A stretch of 64,000 bases of DNA from Flaveria trinervia (taxonomy: Eukaryota; Streptophyta; Magnoliopsida; Asterales; Asteraceae), in contig CM046443.1 in assembly GCA_025506515.1 (NCBI GenBank), positions 88,523,281 through 88,587,280 of the forward strand, in the 5' to 3' direction. The notes beneath the pieces were generated by a model, which did no database searches, was not told where the DNA came from, and was given only the letters and a program-made list of their open reading frames with translations. This document shows positions 32,690 to 42,531 of the stretch, piece after piece. Every line of letters starts with the position of its first letter. Position 1 is the stretch's first letter. A program made the position numbers and the translations under genes.

Positions 32690-32945
32690 ATGAAGGTGTG
32701 CGATTGGACTGTTCAGGCAATTGAACTATGCAGATAGTTCAATATCGTGCGACATAGCTAATCCGGATGACTCAGTCAGGCGAATGAACTAATGCGGTTG
32801 AGCAATGCGAATAGACTTCTCAGTCATACGAATGGGAGTACGAATGAGTCCAATCGTGCGTATGGGGGATGCATTTGACCTCAGTCGTGCGTATGGGGGA
32901 TGCATTTGACCTCAATCGTGCGATTGAGTCAATCATGCGACTGAA
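32690..32945. repeat. Motif array in the gag leader of element C
   Basis: GTGCGAATGA, AATGCGGTTGAG, TCGTGCGTATGG and TCGTGCGATTGAG words lie between primer site and gag. A 30-bp unit ending in GGGGGATGCATTTGACCTCA is tandemly doubled at about 32860-32915, showing that the array grows by local duplication. Confidence 0.72.
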
Positions 32946-33155
32946 CCTGCTGGATTTTGAAAATTCGTAGGTTTAAGGTGTTTGGATGCAAAAACACGAA
33001 TTTCTTGCTAACCCTAATTGCCGTATTCGAAAAAACTAAAGTTTACGATCAGGAGACGTCTAAAACCCGATTTGACACAAAAGATTGCGTTTTTGAGTGT
33101 AAAAACACAATTTTTATATCAGAACGATTGAATCACACGTAAATGTAGAGCCAAG

Positions 33156-33167
33156 GCTCTGATACCA
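33156..33167 (-). promoter_or_regulatory. Primer-binding site of element C (tRNA-Met type)
   Basis: The minus strand reads TGGTATCAGAGC, two bases from the 5' LTR, identical to the B site. Confidence 0.9.
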
Positions 33168-33169
33168 CT

Positions 33170-33902
33170 TGTTAGGATCGTGTACTGGACGAATACTAAT
33201 AGATTTACACGTGTACCAAGTCAAATAGTATGGAATCCTGTTTGACGATCTAATCAGTGAGAACGAACGTAGAATCAATTAAAGATTGAATCTAAACGTT
33301 AAGAACAATTAGCAATCGATCTACTTCGATCTATGAAGTCGGAATAGGTTGCTAGACGTCTCTTGACGGCTAGGGTACGTGTAGGTATCAAATTATCAAA
33401 GTGTCCCGTTTTCCACGATTTAAGTGGTATTTATAGGTTAGGTCTTCTCAATCGTGCGACTGGACCATTTGCGTGGTTCAGTCGTGCAATTGAGTCATGC
33501 GGTTGATCCATTCGCATGACTGAGTGTTCAGTCGTGCGACTGAGTCAATCTCATGTTACAATCATGCAACTGATCCAGTCTCCTGGTTCATTCGTACGAC
33601 TGGTTCATTAGCATGAAGTTGTTCATGCGTATGGTCTATTAGCATGGGCCATTCGCATGAGAACTTCATATGATTAAGTTTGAATATGTTTCATAATCAT
33701 TATTTGACTTAGATTTATTCAAAACAACCACAACCTATATAGTTAGTTCAATAAGCATTATTACATACCAAGCAATGAAATATTCAACATTATAAGCACA
33801 ACCACACATTGTATTTCATTAAGTACCCGTTCAATTACATATGTGTATGACAATAAAGACATATTACATTGAGTTCACAAACTACGGACACATGTATCTA
33901 CA
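33170..33902 (-). repeat. 5' LTR of element C, shared as 3' LTR of element E
   Basis: This LTR is 733 bp, homologous to 19761-20498 and 17941-18706. On its left is a primer site and gag (a 5' LTR), and on its right a polypurine tract and the end of a third ORF (a 3' LTR). TATA is at 33426-33437, with the motif array upstream at 33450-33660. Confidence 0.9.
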
Positions 33903-34181
33903 AACTCCCCGTTGGACCTAGTTTCATCTATTGTCTTATATCCTTCATAAGCTCTTCAAACTCCTTGTACTTCTCTTCTCTTATGACTCATGCGTGTATC
34001 TCAAAAACGAAACAGAGCAGTATCACATTCTGAAATTATAGAGCTTGTACAATATCTTGTGAGTCATAGAATAGTAGCCACTTGTATAATATATAGACAT
34101 CATCAGTAGACAAGTTCGTAAGCCACATTGGGTCAAACACCCTGATGGTTTCCATAAAACCATTCTTGTACAACACCCAGT
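33903..34181 (-). pseudogene. End of the third ORF and polypurine tract of truncated element E
   Basis: Collinear with 20499-20760 of element C. It has a polypurine tract with one mutation (33903-33915), a short 3' region and the coding end IRVFDPMWLTNLSTDDVYILYKW (about 34070-34150 region), followed by a stop earlier than in C. It is cut at about 34180 by element H. Nothing more of E is found on the other side of H, so the rest was lost. Confidence 0.8.
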
Positions 34182-34838
34182 TGTGAAGTAGGCTGGATCA
34201 GTAAACATCCGAGCGTATTCTTGACGGAAGGATAAACAGCAACAAAAACCAAGAGACAATCAATAACACAAACTATAATAAATGGTTTTAATTATAAAAC
34301 CTAACGATTACAAGCTCGTTACAACATAAGAATAAAGACTCTTCGCAAGGGGATATCGAGCATGATCTCCCCTCTTATTCGGCAGCTCCTAGGCTCCGAG
34401 TAGACTCCTCTCAAAACCCTTAATCTCTCTACACATTGAAACTGGTATATATAGGCCTCGGCCCATATTAGATGCGACTGGGCCCATTCGTGTGATTAGA
34501 CCATGCGTATGGTTCAATCATAGGACTGGACCATGCGTATGGTTCAATCGTAGGACTGGACCATGCTTATGGTTCAATCGTAGGACTGGACCATGCTTAT
34601 GGTTCAATCGTACGACTGGACCATGCTTATGGTTCAGTCTTACGAATGTCCCAATCACATCTCTCAGTCGCACGACTTGTCCATTAGCATGGCTAAGTCG
34701 TACGACTGAGTCTCATTCACATATGCTCCTGCGAATGACCCTGTTTCATGTGTTTACAACATATTAGGTGTATTAAATTAAGCTTAGACTATTTGACAAG
34801 CGACGGACACACTATATATGACTATATATGCTCCATGA
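34182..34838 (-). repeat. 3' LTR of element H with five 30-bp tandem units
   Basis: The TATA box CCTATATATACC (minus) is at 34444-34455, next to GGCC-rich sequence. Directly upstream, 34501-34650 holds five 30-bp units built from CCATGCGTATGG and TCAATCGTAGGACTGG. The right LTR has only three units (36393-36482), which explains the 62-bp length difference between the LTRs. Confidence 0.85.
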
Positions 34839-35617
34839 AATTCCCCTTGGACGTTGCTTGCAAATAGTAGATAGAACCTCTTACAATCTTTAGTCAATCT
34901 TTGCTCTGGTTTCCAATAGAATCAAACAAAAGACTATATTAGCCAACGTTGCTGATCCATCAGGTTGCTACAATATCCCTGAAAATGAATTTAGGCACAA
35001 CAGGTTTTGTTTACTTTGCAGAACACCATCACAGCATCAAGATTCCCCATATGACTGATTTTTCCAGATAAGGACATGAACAGTTTTCCATTACTTCAAT
35101 CTTCACACAGTCTAACGTGATTAACATTAGCAACTAGAGAAATTCCCCCTCACATTCAGCATATCCCCATATATAATCATTGTGCTCTCCTGGCGTCTTC
35201 ATACGGTGTATTGGAAAAAGGTTGAAGGTTCCAATCCACAGCTCACAATATCAAACAAATTAGCATGCACGTAGATTCATCAACAGAAACTTGCTCACAT
35301 CATCACTTTCGGATTACGTCTTCACTTTCTCTATACATGGATTCCCTCTAAGAATGAGAATCCTCTCTGTGCGGATAAATATAACTTGATTGGCCCATAA
35401 GTAGTCAGATGCTCTTGACTACCCCACAAAATCAGCACCGACTGCTGACATCTTCTCTTCTCTCTTTCGTGTTCCAACTACATTCACCTATTCTGGAAGA
35501 CTGACGAATAATGGGATATACATTGAACTTATTTCACAAAAGAACCTCAGGGTGAATATGCTTTGCTCATCCTCCAATCTGTGCAAGAGGCAGTTCAAGA
35601 CTCTTTTTTGGTGTAGA

Positions 35618-35800
35618 ACAAATGCGGATGACTCAATGTGGATGGCTCATTCGTGCGATTGAACATACGACTGGTTCGGTCGCAGGACTGAACATACGAC
35701 TGGTCCAGTCGTACGAATGGTTCATTTGCATGGTCCAGTCGTACGAATAGTCCATTCGCATGGCTCAGTCGCATGAACGGGTCTACACGCATATTTTTAG
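35618..35800. repeat. Motif array in the leader of element H
   Basis: AATGCGGATGA, CGTGCGATTGAA, TCGTACGAATGG and CATTCGCATGG words appear in the internal region. These are the same words as in the leader arrays of B, C and F, although the H LTRs are not otherwise similar to theirs. The rest of the H interior (34855-35617 and 35801-36074) shows no coding or repeat structure that I can recognise. Confidence 0.7.
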
Positions 35801-36074
35801 ATCTACAGCCGCCAAGGCTGCCCAAAACCCTAATCTTACGAATTTTACATGAAACGAACCAACATAGACATCATAAGATTCGTAGGGGTGAGTGGAACGT
35901 GGTTTCGAGTTTGATTTTAATATAGAAACTACACACGTAACCAGATCTCAGCAAAACATGAAGAACACGAAGTGGATTTAACGTCAAGATCTGAAATTTG
36001 ATCTACAAATCAAGAGCTCGGGTTGCTAGAATGATTGTTAAATCATTCCACCAGTAACCGCCTTTGTAACCAAT

Positions 36075-36664
36075 TGTGAAGTCGGCTAGATGTGTAAACA
36101 TCCGAGCGGATTCTTGACAGAAGGATAAACAACAGCAAAAACCAAGAGACAATCAATAACATGAACTATAATAAATGGTTTCATTGATAAAACCTAACAA
36201 TTACAAGCTTGTTACAACATAAGAATCAAGACTCTTTGCAAGGGGAGATCGAGCATGATCTCCCCTCTCATCTGGCAGCTCCTAGGCTCCGGGCAGACTC
36301 CACTCAAAACCCTTAATCTCTCTCCATATTAAAACTGGTATATATAGGCCTCGGCCCATATTAGATGTGACTAGGCCTAGTCATGCGATTGGACCATGCA
36401 TATGGTTCAATCGTACAACTGGACCATGTGTATGGTTCAATCGTATGACTAGACCATACTTATGGTTCAGTCTTACGAATGTCCCATGCATCTCTCAGTC
36501 ACACGACTTGTCCATTAGCATGGCTTAGTCGTACGACTGAGTCTCATTTGCATATGCTCATGCGAATGACCTCGTTTCATGTGTTTACAACATATCAGGT
36601 GTATTACATTAAGCCTAGACTATTCGACAAGCGACAGACACACTATATATGACTATATATGCTC

Positions 36665-36669
<5 letters not shown>
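36075..36669 (-). repeat. 5' LTR of element H
   Basis: 595 bp. TATA box CCTATATATACC (minus) at 36337-36348; three 30-bp units at 36393-36482. It runs directly into a (TA)n tract. Confidence 0.85.
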
Positions 36670-36737
<68 letters not shown>

Positions 36738-36817
36738 TATATACACGTATATATATATATACTTATATATATATATACGTATATATATATACGTGTATTA
36801 TATATATATACGTATAT
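36670..36817. repeat. (TA)n microsatellite
   Basis: Alternating TA with ACGT interruptions. It is probably continuous in origin with 53911-54237, the sequence between having been inserted into one tract. Confidence 0.9.
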
Positions 36818-37203
36818 TGTAAGGCCCCGTTCCCGGGACGCTTACAGGTGATAAATCATTGCATATAAAACATATACTTGACATTTAACATTCATAAAAT
36901 ATTGCAGCGGAAACATAAAAATAACTTTTCATATCATTACAAATACTTTTGCAAGTTAATACAAGCGTTCATTTCAAAACATTGTTCGTTCGCATTACAA
37001 TGCAAAAACATTAAACAACGGAATGCCATCCGAAATGCCAAGTAGCTGCCCGTTCCATTCCAGCAATGCTCACCTACCAACTGGAAAATGCATAAAAAGT
37101 CAGCTTTGGTGGGTGAGTTATAGTTTACAATAAAACATACTTTACTTTCATTAAACCATTCAGTACTTTTGCATGTGTTCACACATCATATGTACACATA
37201 GAT

Positions 37204-37993
37204 TGCAAGATCGTTGAAGGGTGTAAGTTACAACACAACAACACAAGGAGGAGATTAACTAAACATTGATAAACCAGTAAACTGGATTAACCAAGTTGAG
37301 ATACAAAGAACCCAAGTAATGCAAGAGACAGAACACAAGTGTATGGTTTTCAAGAATGTAGTATATTGCTTTCTCTATGTTCTATTACAAGTGTTACAAA
37401 AGCATAAATGAAAGATACAAGAACATAAGATACTTATACTACTTCCTACAGCCGGCTATACTTTGAAAGCCAGCTGGATACAATTGACTAGACACAAACA
37501 AAATCAATTATAGAGTCAAAAGGCAGATTGCCTTTTGACTTATGCCTATGACATGCCATAGCTCACATCCTTATCTATTACAAAAAGGTTAAAGTACATA
37601 AAGTAGAAAGTTATAGACTCAAGACCTCAATGTACAATTACCGAAAGCATGGACCTTTTCACCAACTCATGTAAGTTGGTGACTTGCAGAGATGTAGCGG
37701 AAAGGTGTCCAGCTGAATGGAACAGTACATCAGATAAAGCATGTTACTAAAAGTCTCCGGAAGAAATCTATCTTTATGAACTTATAGCTTCGGAAGACTT
37801 TGTCTCTGAGGGTTTGGAAGACTTTATGTTTGGCTTCGGAAGATATTGGTTCTTGGCTTGGAAGATTTCACACTTAGAGTATTTTCTGTTTCATGTGTGA
37901 AACTTCCTAAGCTTCTTCTTTAATGCACTTGTGCACCGTGCAGGATAGACTTAAGATGTTTAGGTTGCATCAGTCTCTTCATTAATCTCTACC
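37204..37993 (-). repeat. 3' LTR of element D
   Basis: 790 bp, beginning TGCAAGATCGTTGAAGG. The last base is C where the other LTR has A. An array of GCTTCGGAAGA-type words is at about 37755-37870. No clear TATA box beside the array; TATA-like sequence is near 37430-37440. Confidence 0.88.
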
Positions 37994-38004
37994 AACTCCC
38001 CCTA
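37994..38004 (-). promoter_or_regulatory. Polypurine tract of element D
   Basis: The minus strand reads TAGGGGGAGTT against the 3' LTR. Confidence 0.83.
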
Positions 38005-38149
38005 GGCTGATGTTACCAAAAACACTTACAAGACTTCAGATATCAATAGTCCTCATTAGGATGATCACCAATCCATTCTTCATAAGGTGATGAGGATCCT
38101 TCAGACTGTCAAAGTGTCTTCTCATATCAAAGAGGTCATGCAGAGGCAA

Positions 38150-41100
38150 CTAAAACATATCTTTCCATGTATAAGTGTCTTCAATGCCTTGATCTCTAAT
38201 GACATGCCATCTTTTTGGATTTGTGGTGTATGTCCAAGACAAGATGGGTCTTCCTGATGCTAGAGGAGCTGTTTGAATTGGAGTTGATGTTGCATCCTCT
38301 GGCTGCATAATCTCAAGATGTTCTGGCTCATCCTGGGATTTAGAAGAGGGTGTAGTCTTCTTCTTCTTGGCTTTGGTTTAGAAGCCATCCTCTTCTTTCT
38401 TTTACCAGATTTTAATTGAGAAGACTGGCGTGCAGCACCAGATTGATCTTCACTGTCTTTCTCAGTTGGGACTTCCTCTCTCTCAAGCACAGAAAGAGAG
38501 GGAGGTTCACCCTGCTGTGGATCAGAAGATGAAGCTTGCTAAGTTTCAGCAGGAGGTCCAGGTTGTGTTGTCTCTGGTTGTTCAACCTTAACCTCCACTT
38601 CAAGTAGGGCTTAACTTGGAGTGGAGTGTAAGTCAATGAGCTCCCCACTTTTGATCTTCTGCTTGATCACCCTAATATGCTCATCCATAGTTGATAGAGA
38701 CATGGGGCCAAGTCTCCTTCCGGAGAATCCATATAGCTTCAAGAAGCTCATCATCCTCTACCTATCAGCAGACTTCTTCATGCTCTTTTGGATGATGGCT
38801 CTTGATTTTGCAGCTTCTTCCCTTAGTTTCTTCTTAGTTTTCTTTCTATCCTTGATTATCTCAAGTTCAAGCTTCTTTAAATACTCAAACTCAACATAGT
38901 CATAGGACAAGGGAAGGAGTGCATCTGCCTGATAGAAGTGTGTGGCACTCAGGTAGTTGATCATCTTGATCCTCTCTTCTTCTTTGTCTACCTGAGGTTC
39001 TTGCTGAATCACATCTTCTTATGCAAGACTTTCCTGAATTGGGGAAAGGGTAGGCATATCTTTGTACAGTCTTTTTCTTCTTCTCTCTTCTTTGACTTGT
39101 ACTAGGAGTTCTGCATCTTCTGCCTCCTTCTTCTCCCTTGATCTTTCTAGGTCAACCAGTTCATTCAACTCATCTAAGGGGAGAGAAATGACATTGTCTA
39201 TGTCATAGTTCCTAGTCTGCAAATAGTTTATCCTGACTACCCTTAACTCATCATTCTGAGTATCTGGTCTGGGGGCAGCCCTGATAGCAGACTCGATGAG
39301 TCTTGAAGACTCAGCAGAGGAACTTTCTCCCCTTAGCCTCCTTTCCCTCTCTCTCTCCTCCTCGATCTCCTCAGTTGTCATTTTTCTTTTCCCTTTGTCA
39401 CTCACAAACCTTTGTGACTCAGGGTGGAGAGAGCCTTGGCCTTCATTGCTTGTTGCAACATCTGAGCTCAGGCCAGAGAGAGGTTGAGAAGCACCTTCAC
39501 CAGCAGGTGTGTCAGAAGGAATGTGGATCTCTACAGCAGTTGATAATGATGAGACAGGACTCTTAGGTTCTGCCACTGGGCCTTCAGTCAAGGATTCCCC
39601 TATGAAGCTAATCTTAAGGTCCTCCTCAACATCTAGTTGACCGATGGCATTACCTGATTGCCTAAGTCTCCTTCGTAAGCTGAACTCTGCAGTGATCCTG
39701 TCTGGATTCTTTTAGCCAGTCTATCAGCTTGTCTTGATTGGCTTGGGTTGACAAGTGGCATGTTGACTAGATCCAGACCTTCATAGTAGTCCAAGGTCTG
39801 AAAATTGAAGACTTCTTGTTGTCCTTGAACTCTTATGATGATTAGGGCTTTCTTGATGTTGTCATACCTCCACCCAATGATGTGATTGGAAAATGGTGAA
39901 GGTGACAGAGTCCTTGGTATCCCATCCTCAAACAAACTCTGTATGAAGGAGTCTGTGTAGTCCACATCAATGTGAACTTGAGGAGGTTGCTGAGAATGCA
40001 CAATTGCAAGTGAGGATGGTGAGTCCTCAATGTCCATTCTCTCTGAAGAATTCCCAGGTTCTGTGGCTGTAATGACTTTCTCCCCCTTTTTGGTAGCATC
40101 ACCCACTTGCATAGGTGGGCTGGAAGATAGGTCAATCACATCCATAAGTTCTTGTGTTCTTGGTTAAGCTCTTCTTAAGGGTCTCCCAGCTAGTTTTTCC
40201 TTAAGATATGAAATCTCAAGTTGCTGATCATTGATCCTGTTATGTAAGGTAGTCACCTGAGATTCAAGGTGACTGACCTTTGAGACTAAGTAAGTGCATG
40301 TTTTAGATAGTTTTTGCACCGGTAGTCTCAGATTCCCCTCATCTTCATGAGAAGACGCATTCTTTGGACCAAAGTCCTTTCTCTCACCACCAGCTTGAGG
40401 TTCTTGGCTACTGGGTTTCCTCTGCTCAGTGGCAATCTCAGTTGAGATGTCAATGGGTTGAGTTGCCATGGTTGAGGTCTTAATGATGTAATCACTTTCA
40501 GATGTGAGAGCCTCTTCCATAGGACATCCTGAACAGGTTCAGGAGTGTCCACCTTAGTTGTAGGTGACTGATGTCGGATAGATGTAGGAGACTCAGGAGT
40601 ATTCATCTCTCTTTGAGTAGGGGAAAAGAAGAGAGACTCATTATACTCACTGAAACCTAGATCTTCATCAGTATAGAAGTCAAGGTTGGGAATTGGTTGG
40701 TTGAGATCTATAGGCTGGGATGGTAACTATCCCCTGAAGGTTGATCACTTGAGTGTTGAGACTCAGAGTGATGGCTTAAGGCAGTTGGGCTAATGAGTCA
40801 TCATTCTGAGCATGAGGAACCTCAGCACTGATTCTTGAAGAGATAGGAGTGGTCTGCTCCTCAGGAAAAGTGGGAGCTCCAGTGTCCACTTGTTCCTGTA
40901 TGGGTGAGTATATAGGGGCCTCCACAGACTGAATAGCCTGAGAAGGGGTTTGCTTGGATTTTGTTTGGTAAGTGATGGTGATTTGAGGCTATGAGAGTGG
41001 TTGGGAGATAGCAGGTGTGGGCTCAACACTAGCTTGTGCTGTTAGGTTGTCACCTTGAGCAATGAGCTCTAACATTTTTGGGACTAGGGCTGTTTCTACC

Positions 41101-41840
41101 CCAGAGAATCCAACAGTGGGATTTCTCAAAATTTTAAAGATGTTGGGCTTCATCTGTCCCTATTTAAGAATGTTACCTGTTTCCCTCAACTGTGAGTCCA
41201 GTTCACAGTGAAGAATGTACTGGACATATCTAGGAAACATGTAATACTCTAAGGAGTCTAAATTAGCAAGTAAATTTGTATAAACAAATTGAGAATACTT
41301 GAATTTGAACTCCTGAACCATTCCATGGATTATGAAGGAGAGATCCTCAGGAATTTGGTCCCATCCACCATGCTTGTTTGATAAGCTGTGGATGACCACA
41401 TGGAGCAGGAATCTCCATTGGGATGAGAGCTTCCCTTTCCTAAATGTCTTTATAGAGAAATCAACCTCATATCCCATCTGTTCAAAGGAATGATTGACAA
41501 CTTCCTTTGGGAAAAACACCTCACCTTCTTCATCATCCATCTGAAGATGTCTATTGATGATGGCCGGAGTGATGAAGATTGTTCTCCCCTGCACTGTGGC
41601 AGACAGTGCCTTCTCCCCGTCCATAATGACCTCTTGGCAGGTCTTCTAGAATTCAAGTTGCTGATCCTCATAGAGTGGAGGATCAATGGTTAGGGAGGTG
41701 AAGTAGTTTGACAGAGTTAGGAAACGGCAAACCTCTGAGAAATGAGGATCTTTCTCAGAGCTTAACAGAGCAACCTGATTATGTTGTCTGTGTAGCTGTA
41801 TAGTAAAGTTAGGATCATTTCTGTGAGCAAGGTTGGCCAT
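38150..41840 (-). pseudogene. Third ORF of element D, about 1,200 codons, broken
   Basis: The start is at 41840 (MANLAHRNDPN). The N-terminal domain (41840-41160) has QHNQVALL, a W/F-rich core, SQWRFLLHVVIHSLS and MFPRYVQYIL, equivalent to YPRFLMAII in A and CPRFLQMI in C. A Ser/Pro/Thr-rich linker (about 41030-40560) is followed by a heptad-like segment, SHLESQVTTLHNRINDQQLE (about 40260). Charged Glu/Lys/Arg-rich coils (39590-38760) and a basic tail follow. The last readable block, WTYTTNPKRWHVIRD, ends at a stop at 38150, although coding-like sequence continues to about 38050. Frame changes occur at about 41640, 41150, 40550, 40150, 39015 and 38650. The product function is unknown. Confidence 0.77.
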
Positions 41841-41950
41841 TTTGAAGTAGCTTAAGGATGAAGAAAGAAGAGAGAATGAAATTTCAGAGAGAAATTTAGG
41901 GTTTTAGGTTTGGAGGAAGAACATATGATAGAAAGAGGGGGAAACCGTTG

Positions 41951-42410
41951 GGTTTATACGTGAGAAGGATTTCAGATAAAGTTTAATGAAAGGGGATAAA
42001 CTTTGAAATCTGGATGTCGGTCCCACCTCTGAAAAAGTAGTTTACTTTTGCTCAAAAAGTAGTTTTCTTGGAAGTTAAAAAGCTTCCGAAGGTTAATTAT
42101 CTTCGGATGTTTTCTTTAATTAAAAAGCTTCCAAGCTAAAATGACTTCGGAAGAATTTCCTGAGAGTTTTGAGATTTTGCTTCGGAAGAGAAATTTAAAA
42201 CTTGAGTGCTTTGTATATAAAACAACAAAGCTTCCGAGAGTTAATTTTGCTTCGGAAGTAAATGGTCCTTGAAAATAAGTAAGTGTCTGAGAAGTATTTA
42301 AGCTTGAAATATAAATCTGAAAGCTCTTCCGAAGGTAAATTTCTTCGAAAATATTTATTTTGAAGACATGATTTGCTTCCGAAGTTAAAAGCATAACTTC
42401 CGAAGTATCA
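41951..42410 (-). promoter_or_regulatory. Promoter-like module of the D third ORF: TATA-like site and CTTCGGAAG array
   Basis: A TATA-like GTATAAACC (minus) lies at 41951-41959, about 110 bp upstream of the ORF start at 41840. Upstream, 42085-42410 holds repeated CTTCCGAAG and CTTCGGAAG words, the same motif as in this element's LTRs. This is the third family with the same arrangement. The TATA match is weaker than in A and C. Confidence 0.6.
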
Positions 42411-42531
42411 GAAATTTTCAAAAATCTAGGAAAGTCTTCAAAAAGAATAATGAGCTTATGAAAGTGATGAACTAGACAACTTAGGACACACATATTTTTA
42501 AGAAATAATAAGAATTAGTTTTAAGAAAAGC

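Larger units (their letters stand above)
19761..33902 (-). mobile_element. Ty1/copia element C (Sirevirus-like), about 14.1 kb, full layout
   Basis: The LTRs are at 19761-20498 and 33170-33902. From right to left on the minus strand: primer site, leader array, gag, protease-integrase-RT-RNase H, 2.6 kb spacer with promoter-like module, third ORF, polypurine tract and 3' LTR. It is the reference copy for B and F. The two LTRs differ at many positions and all coding parts are broken, so it is an old insertion. No target duplication can be read, because the 5' LTR is continuous with another element (E) at 33903. Confidence 0.88.
34182..36669 (-). mobile_element. Element H: short non-coding LTR retrotransposon (TRIM/LARD-like)
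   Basis: LTRs at 34182-34838 and 36075-36669 start TGTGAAGT; the right copy ends GCTCCAACA. The internal part is only about 1.2 kb and has no retroviral coding. A polypurine-like tract (minus strand, 34839-34853, CAAGGGGAATT core) sits beside the left LTR, fixing the minus orientation. The sequence beside the right LTR (36061-36073) reads TTGGTTACAAAGGCGG on the minus strand; it is not the tRNA-Met site of the other elements. No matching target duplication is seen: the left flank is E and the right flank is (TA)n. Confidence 0.8.

Noticed and set aside
34492..34767. Open frame with a ten-residue repeating peptide (GPCLWFNRRT)
   Set aside because: It is the translation of the 30-bp promoter tandem repeat in the H LTR; there is no sign of coding selection and the other LTR breaks the pattern.
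36061..36073. Primer-binding site of element H for a named tRNA
   Set aside because: The sequence next to the LTR (TTGGTTACAAAGGCGG, minus) has the right position, but I cannot match it to a particular tRNA without a search.
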